Shown: positions 45,901-57,451, numbered from the stretch's first letter. The stretch: 64,000 nucleotides of DNA from Mesostigma viride (GCA_009746045.1 RPFO01000164.1:462712-526711); one strand, 5' to 3'. Translations and numbers: made by a program. The notes: generated from the letters alone by a model not told the origin.

Positions 45901-47911
45901 TTACATGGCACTTGGATGCTGGATGGAATATGCTGATAGACTGGAATATGCTTGATGGACTGCGGCAGGCAGGGAAGGGGGCGCCTGGCGCTGGCATGCC
46001 CTGTGCTTGCCCTGCCACTTTGTCCCGTAAGGTTGCGTGCATGTGCCAGCGCACCTGGGCGGTGGCCCATCCATGTCGTTGACTCATCAACCTACCTGCG
46101 TTCATCAAACACACCCACGTGTGCTTCACTCCGCCTGCACACACACGAGTCTGTGGTCTCCCTTAACAGAGGCCAACCCTGTGTCACGTCCTCTATCTTC
46201 GCTCTTCTCTCGAGTCTTGTGGCCACTCACGCCCACGTGCCCTCTTGTTCCCTCACGCCCACGTGCCCTCTTGTTCCCTCACGCCCACGTGCTCTCTTGG
46301 CCCTCACACCCACGTGCCCTCTTGTTCCCTCACACCCACGTGCCCTCTTGGCCCTCACACCCACGTGCTCTCTTGGCCCTCACACCCACGTGCCCTCTTG
46401 TTCCCTCACGCCCACGTGCCCTCTTGTTCCCTCACGCCCACGTGCCCTCTTGTTCCCTCACGCCCACGTGCCCTCTTGTTCCCTCACGCCCACGTGCCCT
46501 CTTGTTCCCTCACGCCCACGTGCCCTCTTGTTCCCTCACGCCCACGTGCCCTCTTGTTCCCTCACGCCCACGTGCCCTCTTGTTCCCTCACGCCCACGTG
46601 CTCTCTTGGCCCTCACACCCACGTGCCCTCTTGTTCCCTCACGCCCACGTGCCCTCTTGGCCCTCACACCCACGTGCTCTCTTGGCCCTCACACCCACGT
46701 GCCCTCTTGTTCCCTCACGCCCACGTGCCCTCTTGTTCCCTCACGCCCACGTGCCCTCTTGTTCCCTCACGCCCACGTGCTCTCTTGTTCCCTCACGCCC
46801 ACGTGCCCTCTTGTTCCCTCACGCCCACGTGCCCTCTTGTTCCCTCACGCCCACGTGCCCTCTTGTTCCCTCACGCCCACGTGCCCTCTTGTTCCCTCAC
46901 GCCCACGTGCCCTCTTGTTCCCTCACGCCCACGTGCTCTCTTGGCCCTCACACCCACGTGCCCTCTTGTTCCCTCACACCCACGTGCCCTCTTGGCCCTC
47001 ACACCCACGTGCTCTCTTGGCCCTCACACCCACGTGCCCTCTTGTTCCCTCACGCCCACGTGCCCTCTTGTTCCCTCACGCCCACGTGCCCTCTTGTTCC
47101 CTCACGCCCACGTGCCCTCTTGTTCCCTCACGCCCACGTGCCCTCTTGTTCCCTCACGCCCACGTGCCCTCTTGTTCCCTCACGCCCACGTGCTCTCTTG
47201 GCCTTCACGCCCACGTGCTCTCTTGTTCCCTCACGCCCACGTGCCCTCTTGTTCCCTCACGCCCACGTGCCCTCTTGTTCCCTCACGCCCACGTGCCCTC
47301 TTGTTCCCTCACGCCCACGTGCCCTCTTGGCCCTCACGCCCACGTGCTCTCTTGTTCCCTCACGCCCACGTGCCCTCTTGTTCCCTCACGCCCACGTGCT
47401 CTCTTGGCCCTCACGCCCACGTGCCCTCTTGTTCCCTCACGCCCACGTGCCCTCTTGTTCCCTCACGCCCACGTGCCCTCTTGTTCCCTCACGCCCACGT
47501 GCCCTCTTGTTCCCTCACGCCCACGTGCCCTCTTGTTCCCTCACACCCACGTGCCCTCTTGTTCCCTCACGCCCACGTGCTCTCTTGGCCCTCACACCCA
47601 CGTGCCCTCTTGTTCCCTCACGCCCACGTGCTCTCTTGGCCCTCACACCCACGTGCCCTCTTGTCCCCTCCCGCACTCATGCCCACGGATGCTCCCATGC
47701 CCACCTGACGTGCCCCACCACCACACCGTTCCCCCCTCCCCCTCCCGCTCCTGCCCCCCAGACCGGCTTCCTCGAGTTCATTGTCATCCCCATGTTGACC
47801 GCGTGGTGCGGCGCGTTCCCCACCGCGGGAAAGCTGCTGGCGACCGCCAAGTCCCACCTGGACTACTGGAAGAAGCAGACGGTGGCACAGGCGACCGCGC
47901 AGAAAGGCTGA
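39925..47911 (+). CDS. 3',5'-cyclic-nucleotide phosphodiesterase, class I (7 exons)
   Basis: Hydrolyses cAMP and/or cGMP. Exons: 39925-40799, 42161-42317, 43067-43348, 44046-44227, 45037-45113, 45736-45806 and 47762-47911. All phases agree and the sum is 1794 nt, or 597 residues plus TGA. Donors are GTACGT, GTACGG, GTGCGT, GTACGT, GTGCGT and GTAGGC; acceptors are CAG. Catalytic signatures appear in order: WDFDMVQLAAL; NPYHNNVHLADV, rebuilt exactly across intron 1 (metal His and proton-donor His); HDYLHVGFNNEF across intron 2 (metal His and Asp); LRYNDRGILENYH; KVADLGH across intron 4 (metal Asp); EFYRQGDAER; and the invariant purine-clamp Gln, last codon of exon 6, followed by TGFLEFIV. The start MGAASSRQ fits N-myristoylation (Gly2, Ser6, then basic residues), suggesting membrane attachment. 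No GAF or transmembrane domain is seen. Exon 4 adds a Ser/Arg-rich insert of about 50 residues not usual for the family. Substrate preference cannot be read. Confidence 0.92.
42500..42690. repeat. 32-bp minisatellite in PDE intron 2
   Basis: About six units of AGAGGTACTAGAGGTAAACC plus CACGCGCATGCCC; the last two carry AGGAAAGCCATTCGC instead. Confidence 0.88.
42895..43050. repeat. Long pyrimidine tract before PDE exon 3
   Basis: Almost pure C/T over 150 bp, ending at the acceptor TGCCAG before 43067. A similar tract (about 42098-42158) precedes exon 2, so these are extended polypyrimidine tracts of the splice acceptors. Confidence 0.7.
43383..43800. repeat. Imperfect GAGGGAGGGCGCGGTG repeats in PDE intron 3
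   Basis: The unit occurs irregularly about eight times with spacers, plus an 18-G run near 43643. It begins beside the exon 3 end, which itself reads GCAGAGGGAGGTGGCGGTG, so the repeat seems to derive from the exon-intron junction. Confidence 0.65.
45295..45370. repeat. AT microsatellite in PDE intron 5
   Basis: (AT)n runs alternate with GGGACAGTAATATC units. Confidence 0.85.
46215..47672. repeat. 25/26-bp CACGTG minisatellite in the last PDE intron, about 56 copies
   Basis: The units read CAC(G/A)CCCACGTGC(C/T)CTCTTG followed by TTCCCT (26 bp) or GCCCT (25 bp). Every unit carries the palindrome CACGTG. No unit has a stop codon in any forward register, which leaves all three forward frames open for 1.4 kb or more. 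The array lies wholly inside the 1955-bp intron 45807-47761, and the frame from exon 6 meets a stop before reaching it. Confidence 0.96.
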
Positions 47912-49319
47912 GCACGGGCGCGATGGGTCTGGCGTTGGAATGTGTCGCGTGGAAGGGGTAGCGCGTTGGCATGCGCCCTCGGTGCAGCCTGACACCTTTC
48001 GGGTGTATTGCCTCCCCTTCTGCAGCTCTGGGCACGCCCAGATGAGCATGGAACGGGGTTGGGAAACGGGGTTGCGGGACTAGCGGGACGGATGGGGCAG
48101 CGATATGACCAGCGGCTAGAAAAGCGGATCAGGGGCTGCCTTGTGAAGCTGTATGGTACCCCTTTGTGACAGAAGCCGTCGCTGCCGCATCAGGACGTCA
48201 TGAAAAGGAACGGCGATTGTGTGGCGGTTAAACCAGTGTTCCGTGCTGGTGCACGCCTAATAAATTAGGAGGGTTGAGAGGGGCAGAGCAAACGCCCAGA
48301 AAAGAGTGCTCTTTTTGTGGCCCTGGAGGAGGCGTTGTGGCGCTCGCTTGCCACAACAGCTGGTCCCAACGGGGGACCGACTCTGTTTGACCAGGAGCTG
48401 GTCATGTGGCGCCGGTCATGCCCGTGCATGTGGAATGTATGGAGCCGATGCCGGGAGGTGGTGGCTCATGGGATCGGCTTCCGTCTGTTGAGGGTGAAGG
48501 GGGGGGGAAGGAAGGAGGGAGGGATGCGCAGACTGGTGTTGGGAACGGCTGGGTTGCTATGCTCCCATGATCCGGGTATCCGAGGTTGAAATGGCCACCT
48601 GGTCTCCCACTAGGGCGAGTTACGGCCCTTGCAAGTCGTCATTTTGTATTCTACGAGATGCTTGCCGAGCTTGGTACAAGTCGCTGGGTGCGCCGGAGAA
48701 TGGAGGAGGGATGGCGCGGTGGGGCGCATGCGCGCGCTGGCGTTTGATTTAGTGTTCCGGCCCTCTTTATCAAGGGAAACATCTCGGCATTTTACATACA
48801 CAATTGTTACAAGGATAGCTTCTTTGTGAAGCAAGGGGCTTTGCATGACTGATTGGATTCTCATGACCGCAGGATTCTTCCGTAGTCTTTTTGCTGTCAC
48901 ATTTGTGGTGTGGATCTTCCCAAGAAACGTCATCGGCACAAAGTGAATGTTGCCTTTTGGCGGTCTGCCTGCAAGGAGGCTGTATTGTGCTTGATGTGTT
49001 TCTTTCGACACTGTATATTCTTACTTGCGCATCTATCCGTTAGGCTTTAGTTGTGGGAAGTGCCTTACAAGTGTGGTTTGGGGCACTGATATGCATGTGC
49101 TTGTTGTATTGTGCCCTGCAGCCCCCACGTTATATCAAGCACGTTATGTGGGTGCTGTGGAAAACTTGTCGTCTATCGAGAACTTGTCCACATGCACAGT
49201 CATGTGTTATGTTGGAGCGTTTGTGAGTCAGGGCATGCGCCTCTCCTTCCAGGCAATGGGCGTCCGACTCATTCAGGTGTTTTATTTTAAAATTATTTTA
49301 TCTCTGCATCAGTAAACAT
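47912..49319. other. Downstream of PDE gene, no gene recognised
   Basis: Short frames only. It includes the PDE 3' UTR, whose end I cannot place. Confidence 0.5.
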
Positions 49320-49396
49320 TAATTAGGTGATTAATTAATCAAATACGTGCTCCCGTTGGGGTGTCACGGAGCACCTAAGTGCTTTTGAATCCTGAC
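49320..49396 (-). mobile_element. 3' terminus of family II non-LTR element
   Basis: On minus: GTGCTCCGTGACACCCCAAC then GGGAGCACG (hairpin), then TTAATTAATCACCTAATTAATG. It matches 28085-28129 (+) and about 57570-57610 (-). It is the left part of the target hit by the LINE at 49397. Confidence 0.65.
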
Positions 49397-51869
49397 CCTT
49401 GAATCCGGTCCGGGGAGATCCTGAGGACTGGACGGACGCCGAGCACGAGCGGAACCGGTGCCGACGGGAGTACCTGTCGGCCCTGGGCGCCCGGGCGGAC
49501 GTCGACGAGTTGGACAAGGGTGCCCCCAACGCCGCCATTTTTGCGGGCTTTGCGGCCCGTGCCCCGTTGCTGGCGGCCCGGCACCTGCCGGCCATGCCCC
49601 GCCGCCGCCCCAGCCCGCTCTACCGCCAGGACCCCAAGGTCTTGGCCGCCCGGCACCGCCTCAAGCGTAACCGGGACCCGCTGCAGAAACCAGTGCTCAA
49701 GGCCGCCCTCGTGGAGGCCTACGAGCACGCTCAGGACGCGGAGGCGGCCCAGTGCATCGCAGATGCCAAGGCCTGCCAGGCTCGCAACCAGGGCAAGGAC
49801 ATGTGGTACCACCTCGACCGGCTCGGCGGCCGGCGGCAGCGCACGGTCCCGGTGGAGCACACGGGGGACGGCACGGCGCCTGTCAGCCCTGACCGCTGGT
49901 TGGCCCACAATGTTTCCTTGACCGGTGGGGCTCGCGCCCTCCCCCCGCCGCTTCACCCCGAGACGGCCGCCCGCCTCAGGGTTGCCGGACCCCCGCCGCC
50001 GCCAGCGCCCCCCTCCTCGGCCGCGGACTACCAAGTCCCGGCCTTGCAGGAGGGCTGCCTTGCCACTGACGACGTGTCGTCCACCCCTTCACTTTGAAGG
50101 AACTGGACGGCGCCCTTGCTCGCCTGCGGTACGATGCGGCGGTCGGTGCCGACCACCTTTCTGCCGAGCTGCTGAAGACCCCTGATCCGGCGGTTAGGGA
50201 TCTTCTGCTGGCGTTCTGCAACCGTGTCCTGCTTTCTGACGAGCCTCCGCCCGCTGAGTGGCAGACGGCCACCCGCGTCATGCTGTACAAGAAGGGCTCT
50301 GCTGCTGACCCCGGTAACTACCGGGGTGTCTGCCTCCAGAGCGCCGCGCTGAAGGTCTTCATGCGCATGATGCTGCACAGGCTCCGCGCCGCGCTGGACC
50401 CACACCTGGGTGAGTCTCAGATGGGTTTCCGTCGTGGTCGTAACAATGTCATGGCTGTGTTTGTCGCGCGCCGGTTGGAGGAGATGCGTCGCCTTCCCCC
50501 TGACAGTTTGCCGCTGGTCTTCATTTTTGTCGACTATTATCAAGGCCTTTGACACGGTCCTCTGGGAGGCTCTTTGGGCCATCCTAGCTCTGGATCGAGT
50601 GCCACCTGCGTTTATTGCTGCCATTCGCCGACTGTATGAGGGCTCACACTAGTGCGGACTGCGGAAGGCACCACCCCACCATTCCCCCTTCACCACGGGG
50701 TGTGGCAAGGTTGTGTCCTGTCCCCATACCTGTTCATTATTGTCGTGGATCACGTCATGCGCCGAGCACGTGCGCGCTTTACTGCTCTTAAGGGGTTCGA
50801 GCCCGGCTTGGACATCCTTAACGAGAAAGAGCATGGCGGGGTTAGACCGGGTTACCGCCTGGCCGACCTGATTTATGCGGATGACACCACCCTCATCGCG
50901 CGCCCCGAGCACATTCAGACCTGGCTGGACTGTCTGGGCCTGGAGGCGAGGGCGGTGGGGTTGGAGATTAGTGTCAAAAATGAGGCGATGGTGATTCAGG
51001 GGCCTCCAGTCCACCGCCGCTGCCGCGCCTGCTCGATGGGACGACGGTCCCGTTCCGCGATCGCTTCAAGCTGTTAGGGAGCTCAGTGGCTCCCTGACAC
51101 CGCCGACGATGTGGACACCCGCATCGGCCTGGCCTGGGCTAGGCTTCGTTCGCTCAACACCTACTGGCGCTCCAAGGGCCTGGCTGGGCGACCACCGCAA
51201 GCGCATGCTCTTCAAGGTCCTTGTCCTCACGGTGCTCACGTATGGGGCCGAGGCGTGGACACTCACACCCACACTGGCAGCTAGGCTAGACGGCACAGTT
51301 TACAGGATGCTCCGACAGGTCCTGAACGTAGGGTTTTCCAAGCGCCCGTCATCAGAGTCTTTGTATCAGGGCATGCCTCGTATTTCGGACGAGATTAGAC
51401 AGCGTAGGATAGCATTTGTAGGACACCTTGCTCGCACTAGCCAGGTCGACACCGCCCTTGGTCTGGCAGGCCCCCAGCGGCTTGGCCAGCCAGGGCGGCA
51501 CATTCTGACCTGGCCTGGCCCCAAGGGCATTCCCAAAAAGGTAGGGAAACATGTCACGAACTAGGTACAGATGTTGCTGGATGACCTACTGGTCCCAGCC
51601 CAGTTTGAATACCGCATCCACTCTCTCTCCCTTCTTTGGACTGCCATGCAGAACAAGACGCGGTGGCAGAAGATTGTCAAGGCTCACACGCCCGACCCTG
51701 TGGGCAAGCCCCCTCCCCCCAAGAGGAGGAGGCGTTTTGACGAGTAGGGCAGGATTTTTCTAGACTAGGTAGATTAGCGTTAGGATAGTTAGATTGCGCG
51801 GCTCTCTCCTTTCCACCACCCATCAAGGAATATGTGCTACATGATCTCCCAACAGAGGCATGTTATAAT
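49397..51869 (+). mobile_element. LINE with 14-bp target duplication, 5'-truncated
   Basis: TTTTGAATCCTGAC occurs at 49383-49396 and 51870-51883, exactly bounding the element. It carries ORF2 from before the polymerase fingers to the end, then a 3' UTR ending ATGTGCTACATGATCTCCC ... GGCATGTTATAATT. Confidence 0.92.
49399..51747 (+). pseudogene. LINE ORF2 reverse transcriptase, frameshifted
   Basis: Segments run 49399-50095, 50094-50552, about 50540-50650, 50652-51000 and 51109-51564, then the tail to about 51747. The pre-RT part (AEHERNRCRREYLSAL, DMWYHLDRLGGRRQR) precedes polymerase motifs: LLKTPDPAVRDLLLAFCNRVL, AEWQTATRVMLYKKG, NYRGVCLQSAALKVF, FIFVDY then KAFDTVLWEAL (motif A with its Asp, split by a frameshift near 50535), QGCVLSPYLF (motif B) and LIYADDTTL (motif C, both Asp kept). 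The thumb (LTYGAEAWTL) and a C-terminal PKRRRRFDE follow. Motif wording is that of L1-like or related LINEs. At least four frameshifts exclude a working product. Confidence 0.88.
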
Positions 51870-51883
51870 TTTTGAATCCTGAC

Positions 51884-52125
51884 ATGTGCAGAGTCGGGGA
51901 AGGGGGCAGAGATTCCCACCTTCCCTCATCTCCATCGCCTGGCACGCCTTACGCCAATACAGGGCCCTGCATGTGGCGCGAGCCCTTGGGCATGCAAGCT
52001 ACAGAAACGGGACCTTCAAGTTCTGGTCCTGGTCCTTCAAGTTCTCACAGTTATTTTTTGTTGTATTCACCTTTTCTCGGACTTTACAGACTTATTTTTT
52101 GCAAACTTACCTGACTAGTTAAATT
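51884..52125 (+). pseudogene. Older LINE fragment (target of the LINE at 49397)
   Basis: ATCTCCATCGCCTGGCACGC ... GGGCCCTGCATGTGGCGCGAGCC matches 13040-13110, the second-subfamily LINE. It is then AT-rich. Confidence 0.55.
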
Positions 52126-52258
52126 AAATTATTTAAATTATAACATGCCTCCGTCGGGAGATCATGCAGCATGTGCATGCATATTCCTTGCTGGATGGGT
52201 GGAGGTGGGAGAAGCCGCGAAATCGAACTAACCTAACTCTAACGGCTAGCTAGCTAGT

Positions 52259-54959
52259 CTAGAAAATCCTAACTACACTACTCAGCAAAACGCCCCTGCC
52301 TCTTGGGAGGGGGTGGCTTGTCCACAGGGGCTGGCGTGTAAGCCTGGACAATGATCTTCTGGCACCGCTTCTTGTTCTGCATGGCAGTCCCGAAGAAGCC
52401 CTGGAGAGGGAGTGGATGCGGTGTTCAAACTGAGCTGGGATCACTCGGTTGGCCAGCAACATCTGGATGTAGTTCATGGCAGGTTTACCTAGCTTCCTGG
52501 GAATGTCCTTGGGGCCAGGCCAGGTCAAGATATGCCACCCTGGTTGGCCGAGCCGCTGGGGGCCGGCCAGACCAAGGGCGGTGTCGACCTGGCTGGTGCA
52601 CGAGCAAGACGTCCTATATACAAATGCTATCCTACGCTGCCTAATCTCGTCCGAAATACTGAGGCATACCCTGATACAAAGACTCTAATGACCTAATGCT
52701 TGGAAAACCCTACATTCAGGACCTGTCGGAGCATCCTGTAAACCGTGCCGTCGAGCTTAGCCGCCAGTGTGTCCGTGAGTGTCTGGACACGCCTCGGCGC
52801 CATACGTAAGCACCGTGAGGACGAGGACCTTGAAGAGCATGCGCTTGCCGTGCTCGCCCAGGCCCTTCGAGCGCCAGTAGGTGTTAAGCGAACGGAGCCT
52901 GGCCCAGGCCAGGCCGATGCGGATGTCCACATCGTCGGCGGTGTCAGGGAGCATGCTCCCCAACAGTTTGAAGCGGTCACGGAACGGGACCTCCGTTCCG
53001 TCGAGCATGCAGTCGCGGCAGCGGTGGGCGACTGGAGGCCCCAATCACCATCGCCTCGGTTTTGACACTAATCTCCAACCCCACCGCCCTCGCCTCCAAG
53101 CCCAGACAGTCCAGCCAGGTCTGAATGTGCTTGGGGCGTGCGATGAGGGTGGTGTCGATCGTCCGCATAAATCAGGTCGGCCAGGCGGTAGCCAGTGCCA
53201 ACCCCGCCGTGCTCGCGCTCGTTAAGGATGTCCAAGCCGGGCTCGAACCCCTAAAGAGCAGTAAAGCGCGCACGTGCCCGGTGCATGGCGTGATCCACGA
53301 CAATAATGAACAGATATGGGGACAGGACACAAACTTGTCACACCCCGTGGTGAAGGGGGAATGGTGGGGTGCCGGTGCCTTCCGTGCAGTCCGCACTACT
53401 GCCTGTCAGAGCCTTCATATACAGTGATGGCAGCAATAAACGCTGGTAGTACCCGGTCCAGAGCTAGGATGGCCCAACGGAGCCTCCCAGAGGACCGTGT
53501 CAAAGGCCTTGATTAATTAAACTGCGTCACGTGGGTCGGCCAATACAGAGTAAAGGAACGTACCTTCAACCCTATATACACAGCGAGAAGGAGGGAGGGC
53601 GCCCCAGCTAGCTTCTCTAGCTCGATCACTGCCGCAAGTGGGCAGGCCACAGAGCGCTCTCTCCACAGCATGGTGCATCATGCCGGGGCGCAACACTGTG
53701 CCGGTGCAATACAACTAAAGGCCTTGATAGAGTCGACAAAAATGAAGACCAGCAGCAAACCATCAGGGCAAAGGCGACGCACCTCCTCAGTCCATCAACC
53801 GGCGCGCGACATGCAAATACAGCCATGACAGTGTTACGACCACGACGGAAAGTCGGAAACCCATCGATCTGAGACTCACCCAAGTGTGGGTCCAGCGCGG
53901 CGCGGAGCCTGACATGCAGCATCATGTGCATGAAGACCTTCAGCGCGGCGCTCATGGAGGCAGACACCCCGATAGTTACCGGGGTCAGCAGCAGAGCCCT
54001 TCTTGCTTGTACACTGAGCATGACTCGGATGGCCGTCTGCCACTCAGCAGGCGGACGCTCATCAGAGAGCAGGACACGGTTGCAGAACGCCAGCAGAAGA
54101 TCCCTCACCGCCGGGTCAGGGGTCTTCAGCAGCTCAGCAGAAAGGTGGTCGGCACCGACCGCCGCGTCGTACCGCAGGCGACCAAGCCGGCGCCGTCCAA
54201 TTTCTTCAAAGTGCAGGGGTGAACGACCGGTCGTTGCATGGTGGCAAGCCGGCAGCCCTCCTGCAAGGCGGGGACTTGGTAGTCCGCGGCCGAGGAGGGG
54301 GGCGCCGGCGGCGGGGGGGGTCCGGCAACACCGAGACGGGCGGCCGTCTCGGGGTGAAGCGGCGGGGGGGGGGCGCGAGCCCCACCTGTCAAGGAAACAT
54401 TGTGGGCCAACCAGCGGTTGAAGGCTGACCGGCGCCGTGCCGTCCCCCGTGTGCTCCACCGGGGACCGTGCGCTGCCGCCGGCCGCCGAGGCGGTCGAGG
54501 TGGTACCACATGTCCTTGCCCTGGTTGCGAGATTGGCAGGCCTTGGCATCTGCGATGTGACTGCGGGGCCGCCTCTGCGTCCTGCATGAGCCGTGTGCAA
54601 AGGCCTCCACAAGGGCGGCAGTTGAGCACCGGTTTCTGCAGAGGGTCCCAGTTACGCTTGAGGGCGGTGCCCGCCGGGGCAGCCAAGACCTTAATTGGGT
54701 ACGTCCTGGCGGTAGACGGCGGGCCCGGGCCGGCGGCGGCGGGGCATGACCGGCACGAGGTGCCGGGCCGCCAGCAACGGGGTGCACTGGCCGCAAAGCC
54801 CGCAAAAATGGAGGCGTTGGGAGCACCGTGGGCCAGCGCGTCGACATCCGCCTGGGCGTCCAGGGCCGCCAGGTACTCCTTGCGAGTTGCGGCACCTGTT
54901 GCGCTCGTGCTCGGCGTCCGTCCAGTCCTCAGGATCCCCCCGGACCGGGCGTAGAGCAT
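52259..54959 (-). pseudogene. LINE ORF2 reverse transcriptase, minus copy, frameshifted
   Basis: Reads from RTGRTPSTSATGAATRKEYLAALDAQADV (about 54950-54850; split here as RTGRTPST and KEYLAALDAQADV) to the C-terminal VGKPPPPKR-like end near 52290. Motifs with decay: LLKTPDPAVRDLLLAFCNRVL (about 54110); the FVD catalytic strand, interrupted by the insertion at 53514-53716; and a C-motif region mutated near 53150 (frame passes MRTIDTTLIARP). The thumb YGAEAC is kept. Nonfunctional. Confidence 0.82.
53514..53716 (-). mobile_element. 203-bp 5'-truncated half-LINE (family III) insertion
   Basis: A 12-bp duplication AAAGGCCTTGAT lies at 53502-53513 and 53717-53728, inside the LINE motif A codons. 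The body matches the 3' part of 56301-56731 and ends in TTAATTAA. Confidence 0.9.
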
Positions 54960-55190
54960 GGACCAGTCGTCGGGGGCGGGCCACTGGGGCGCGGTGCGGG
55001 GACATGGAACCGGAGCAGCCTAGCCGAATGGTCGCGCGCACCAATTAACCGTAGGTCAGAGCACACCATGGGCGTGTCGAACACTCGGGTGTCCAGAACC
55101 GAAGTGCACCTGGGCTGCCCGGTACCACCACGTAGCTCCAGACAGGCCTGCATGACGGCCGTTAGGGCCCCGAAAAGTGACCAAGTCCTG

Positions 55191-56289
55191 TGAGGGACGT
55201 TGGAAGTGCATGGCAGTCAACGGACCGCGTTGGAAGTGGCATGCACCTATAACTAATGCAAAAGTCTAATTTTAAAGGCAAAAAGCCTTTAGAACGCAAA
55301 ACTGGTTTGGACTTACGACGACTTGTGTTCTTTGCAAAAGTTAGCCCTGCAAAAAACACTGACTATGAAGGGGCCCGCTGAGTGCTGCAAGTGCTGAAAA
55401 TCGGCGCCACTTCTTTTGTGAGATCGGAAAATCTCTCGAGATCTGCCAGATTGAGAGATGCGGTCGATCCGCGCGTGGGCGCACTTCCAATTTATCAAGG
55501 AGACAACCAGCGCAGGCCAGAAATCGGGAGAATCCGGACCATGGTAGCTCGAGCCTGCCGTTATCTTGTCCGCGTGTTCGAGTCGTTCCGAGGATGATGA
55601 ATATGAATGGTGATGGAAATGTGTACGTAGCCTTGTTGTGCATTGAAATTATGGCTGCATGCTTACATGTAGAGCGACTAGATGACCTAGACGGTGGGGC
55701 CGGAAACAACTTGTTTGATCAGGGCGTGTGTTTCAAGCCTAACTGGCCGGGAGTGTCTAGTGGTGAGCACCATTGCTCGGCTGCGATCGCTCTCCCACCA
55801 TTTACGAGGAAATACCCGCAAATGGCGAAACCACTGAAAAGGTCTAGCTAGCACTTCCAATTTATACTCCTACATGCCTCCCATCTTTTACTGGGATTTT
55901 CGCGCCGATCCTACGGCTGAGATTCCAGGATTAATTGGGCGCGGCGTGACCAATTCCAGTACAGGCGTGACCTATTCCAGTTATATGACGGCTAACAGCC
56001 TATAGTGTCATGTCCATAGTCCAAAGGCTGTGTTAATTTACCCCGTCAAGGTTACCCCACAGTCACAATACTGGCCGCGTAATTACGTACCCGTACTCGA
56101 GTTCTCCACTTGTCTTCTCCGTCCCGAAACATGTACGCCAGAGTACGATCTCCTTGATATACGCCAGAGTACGATTTTCCGTGCTGGACACTTGTCTTCT
56201 CCCGGTTAGGGCTAAGTTTTGGAAAAAACATAAGTCTTAAGTCCAAAGTACTTTTCCCTCCTGTTCACGGAAGATAGGAATGGGGCCAA
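55191..56289. other. Spacer with an inverted copy of a dispersed repeat
   Basis: About 55488-55620 is the inverted copy of 27898-28023 (TATCAAGGAGACAACCAGCG ... GGTGATGGAAATG). Otherwise AT-rich with no gene. Confidence 0.55.
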
Positions 56290-56300
56290 GACGTGGCCAT

Positions 56301-57440
56301 TAATTAATTAATTAATTAATAAGCACGTGACTGCGTCACGTGGGTGCCAATACAGAGTAATTAAGGAACCTTCAACCCTATATACACAGTGAGAAGGAGG
56401 GAGGGCGCCCTAGCTTCTCTCATGCACTGCCGCAGGTGGGCACGGGCCACAGAGCGCTCTCTCAACGGCATGGTGCCGGGGCGCAACACTGTGCATGGGT
56501 GCAATACAACCATGCAGTGCAATACCATAGGTAGGCTGACGCATAGCTTATGCTATACAAATGTGAGGTGGGCTCAAGACGTCGGCTAATTAAGGCGCAA
56601 GCTGATGGCCACAAGGTGCCAGAGCTAATTGAAGGTACTATAACGCTGTGCGCTAATATCGTTTCAAGTGCTGTAATGCCTAAGCTATCCCATAATCGAT
56701 TGCCCCCATCTAGACAACTAGCTTGAGTGCTCTATCCCGGGGGAGCCCGGGGGGGCTTCCACAGTTTCTTGTTGACATAGAGGTCCCCGCCCCGCCAGTA
56801 CACTTGGGGCTTCTCGGGGTTGGTCTTGTGGCGGATGTAGTCGGGCCACTGATCGCGGCGTTGCTGCTGGCGCTGGGCTGGCGTCAGGTCTTCGTCAAGC
56901 GACCAGGAGGTGTCCACCAGCTTCTTGCGGCGAGAGAGGAACCCGGCGAACTCGGGCTGTGATGTCGCTGAAGGTGAGGACCACTGGAGGGGGCCCAGCC
57001 TTGGCCCGTGGATGGGGCAGGCGGTATAGGCGCCCTGCAGTATCGCACCTGGCAGCTGCATGCACGCCAAGAGCTGTTTCTTCAGCTCGTCGAGAAGAGA
57101 GTCTGGGCCGGTCTCCTCCGGCGGCATGTCGAAGCGCCTGAGGATGACCCGGCAGCGGCGACGGTCGCGGTCAGCGGCCTCGCGGCGCGTGTCTTCCAGC
57201 TCCTGGCTGGAGCTTGGTGGTGATGGCGGTCGTGGTATAGAGGATGCCTGGCTCTTGAGCAGGTCCGCCCAGGAGGCGCGAGTCGAGGGGTCATCGCTAG
57301 CCCTACCAGCAGGTAGGGCGGCGATGGTGGCCGTTCGCTCGGCGATCTCGGGGACCTGCGTGGCCAGGGCGTCTACCTTGGCAGCAACTGCATGCCTCAT
57401 GCAAGTTTCACAGTGCCTTGGCCGACTCGGCCTTCCACCT
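56301..57440 (-). mobile_element. Half-LINE (family III): ORF1 plus 3' UTR
   Basis: A 1140-bp insertion with 11-bp duplication GACGTGGCCAT at 56290-56300 and 57441-57451. ORF1 (57440-56732) is followed directly by a 430-bp 3' UTR, the hairpin CACGTGAC-GCA-GTCACGTG (56325-56343) and a TTAA tail. The target was an older LINE polymerase fragment (YGAKTW | TADLAKKLDGTVT). Confidence 0.88.
56732..57440 (-). CDS. LINE ORF1-like RNA-binding protein (5'-truncated)
   Basis: The frame is open through the left flank; the apparent ATG at 57451 lies in the target duplication, so the native start is lost. An N-terminal segment (KVDALATQVPEIAERTATIAA) fits a coiled coil. RRCRVILRRFDMPPEE is a likely RRM strand, and FLSRRKKLVDTSWSLDEDLT with QQQRRDQWPDY is the C-terminal domain. 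VYWRGGDLYVNKKLW then ends PPRAPPG. It shares this architecture with 9083-9997, although the sequences have diverged and the 3' UTR is unrelated apart from its tail type. It is probably an RNA-coating protein for retrotransposition. Confidence 0.7.
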
Positions 57441-57451
57441 GACGTGGCCAT

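Larger units (their letters stand above)
52130..55190 (-). mobile_element. LINE copy on minus strand, decayed and interrupted
   Basis: The 3' terminus (AATTATAACATGCCTCCG on +, near 52135-52155) matches that of the LINE at 49397. It extends further 5' than that copy, to about 55190, where a minus frame with GARDHSARLLRF may be the end of the endonuclease domain. It is interrupted by a 203-bp insertion at 53514-53716. Target duplications were not found. Confidence 0.82.

Noticed and set aside
45952-47961. Three long overlapping + frames (about 490-670 codons) of Pro/Leu/His repeats
   Set aside because: They are the 25/26-bp minisatellite read in three registers inside a phosphodiesterase intron. 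The flanking exons join perfectly without them.
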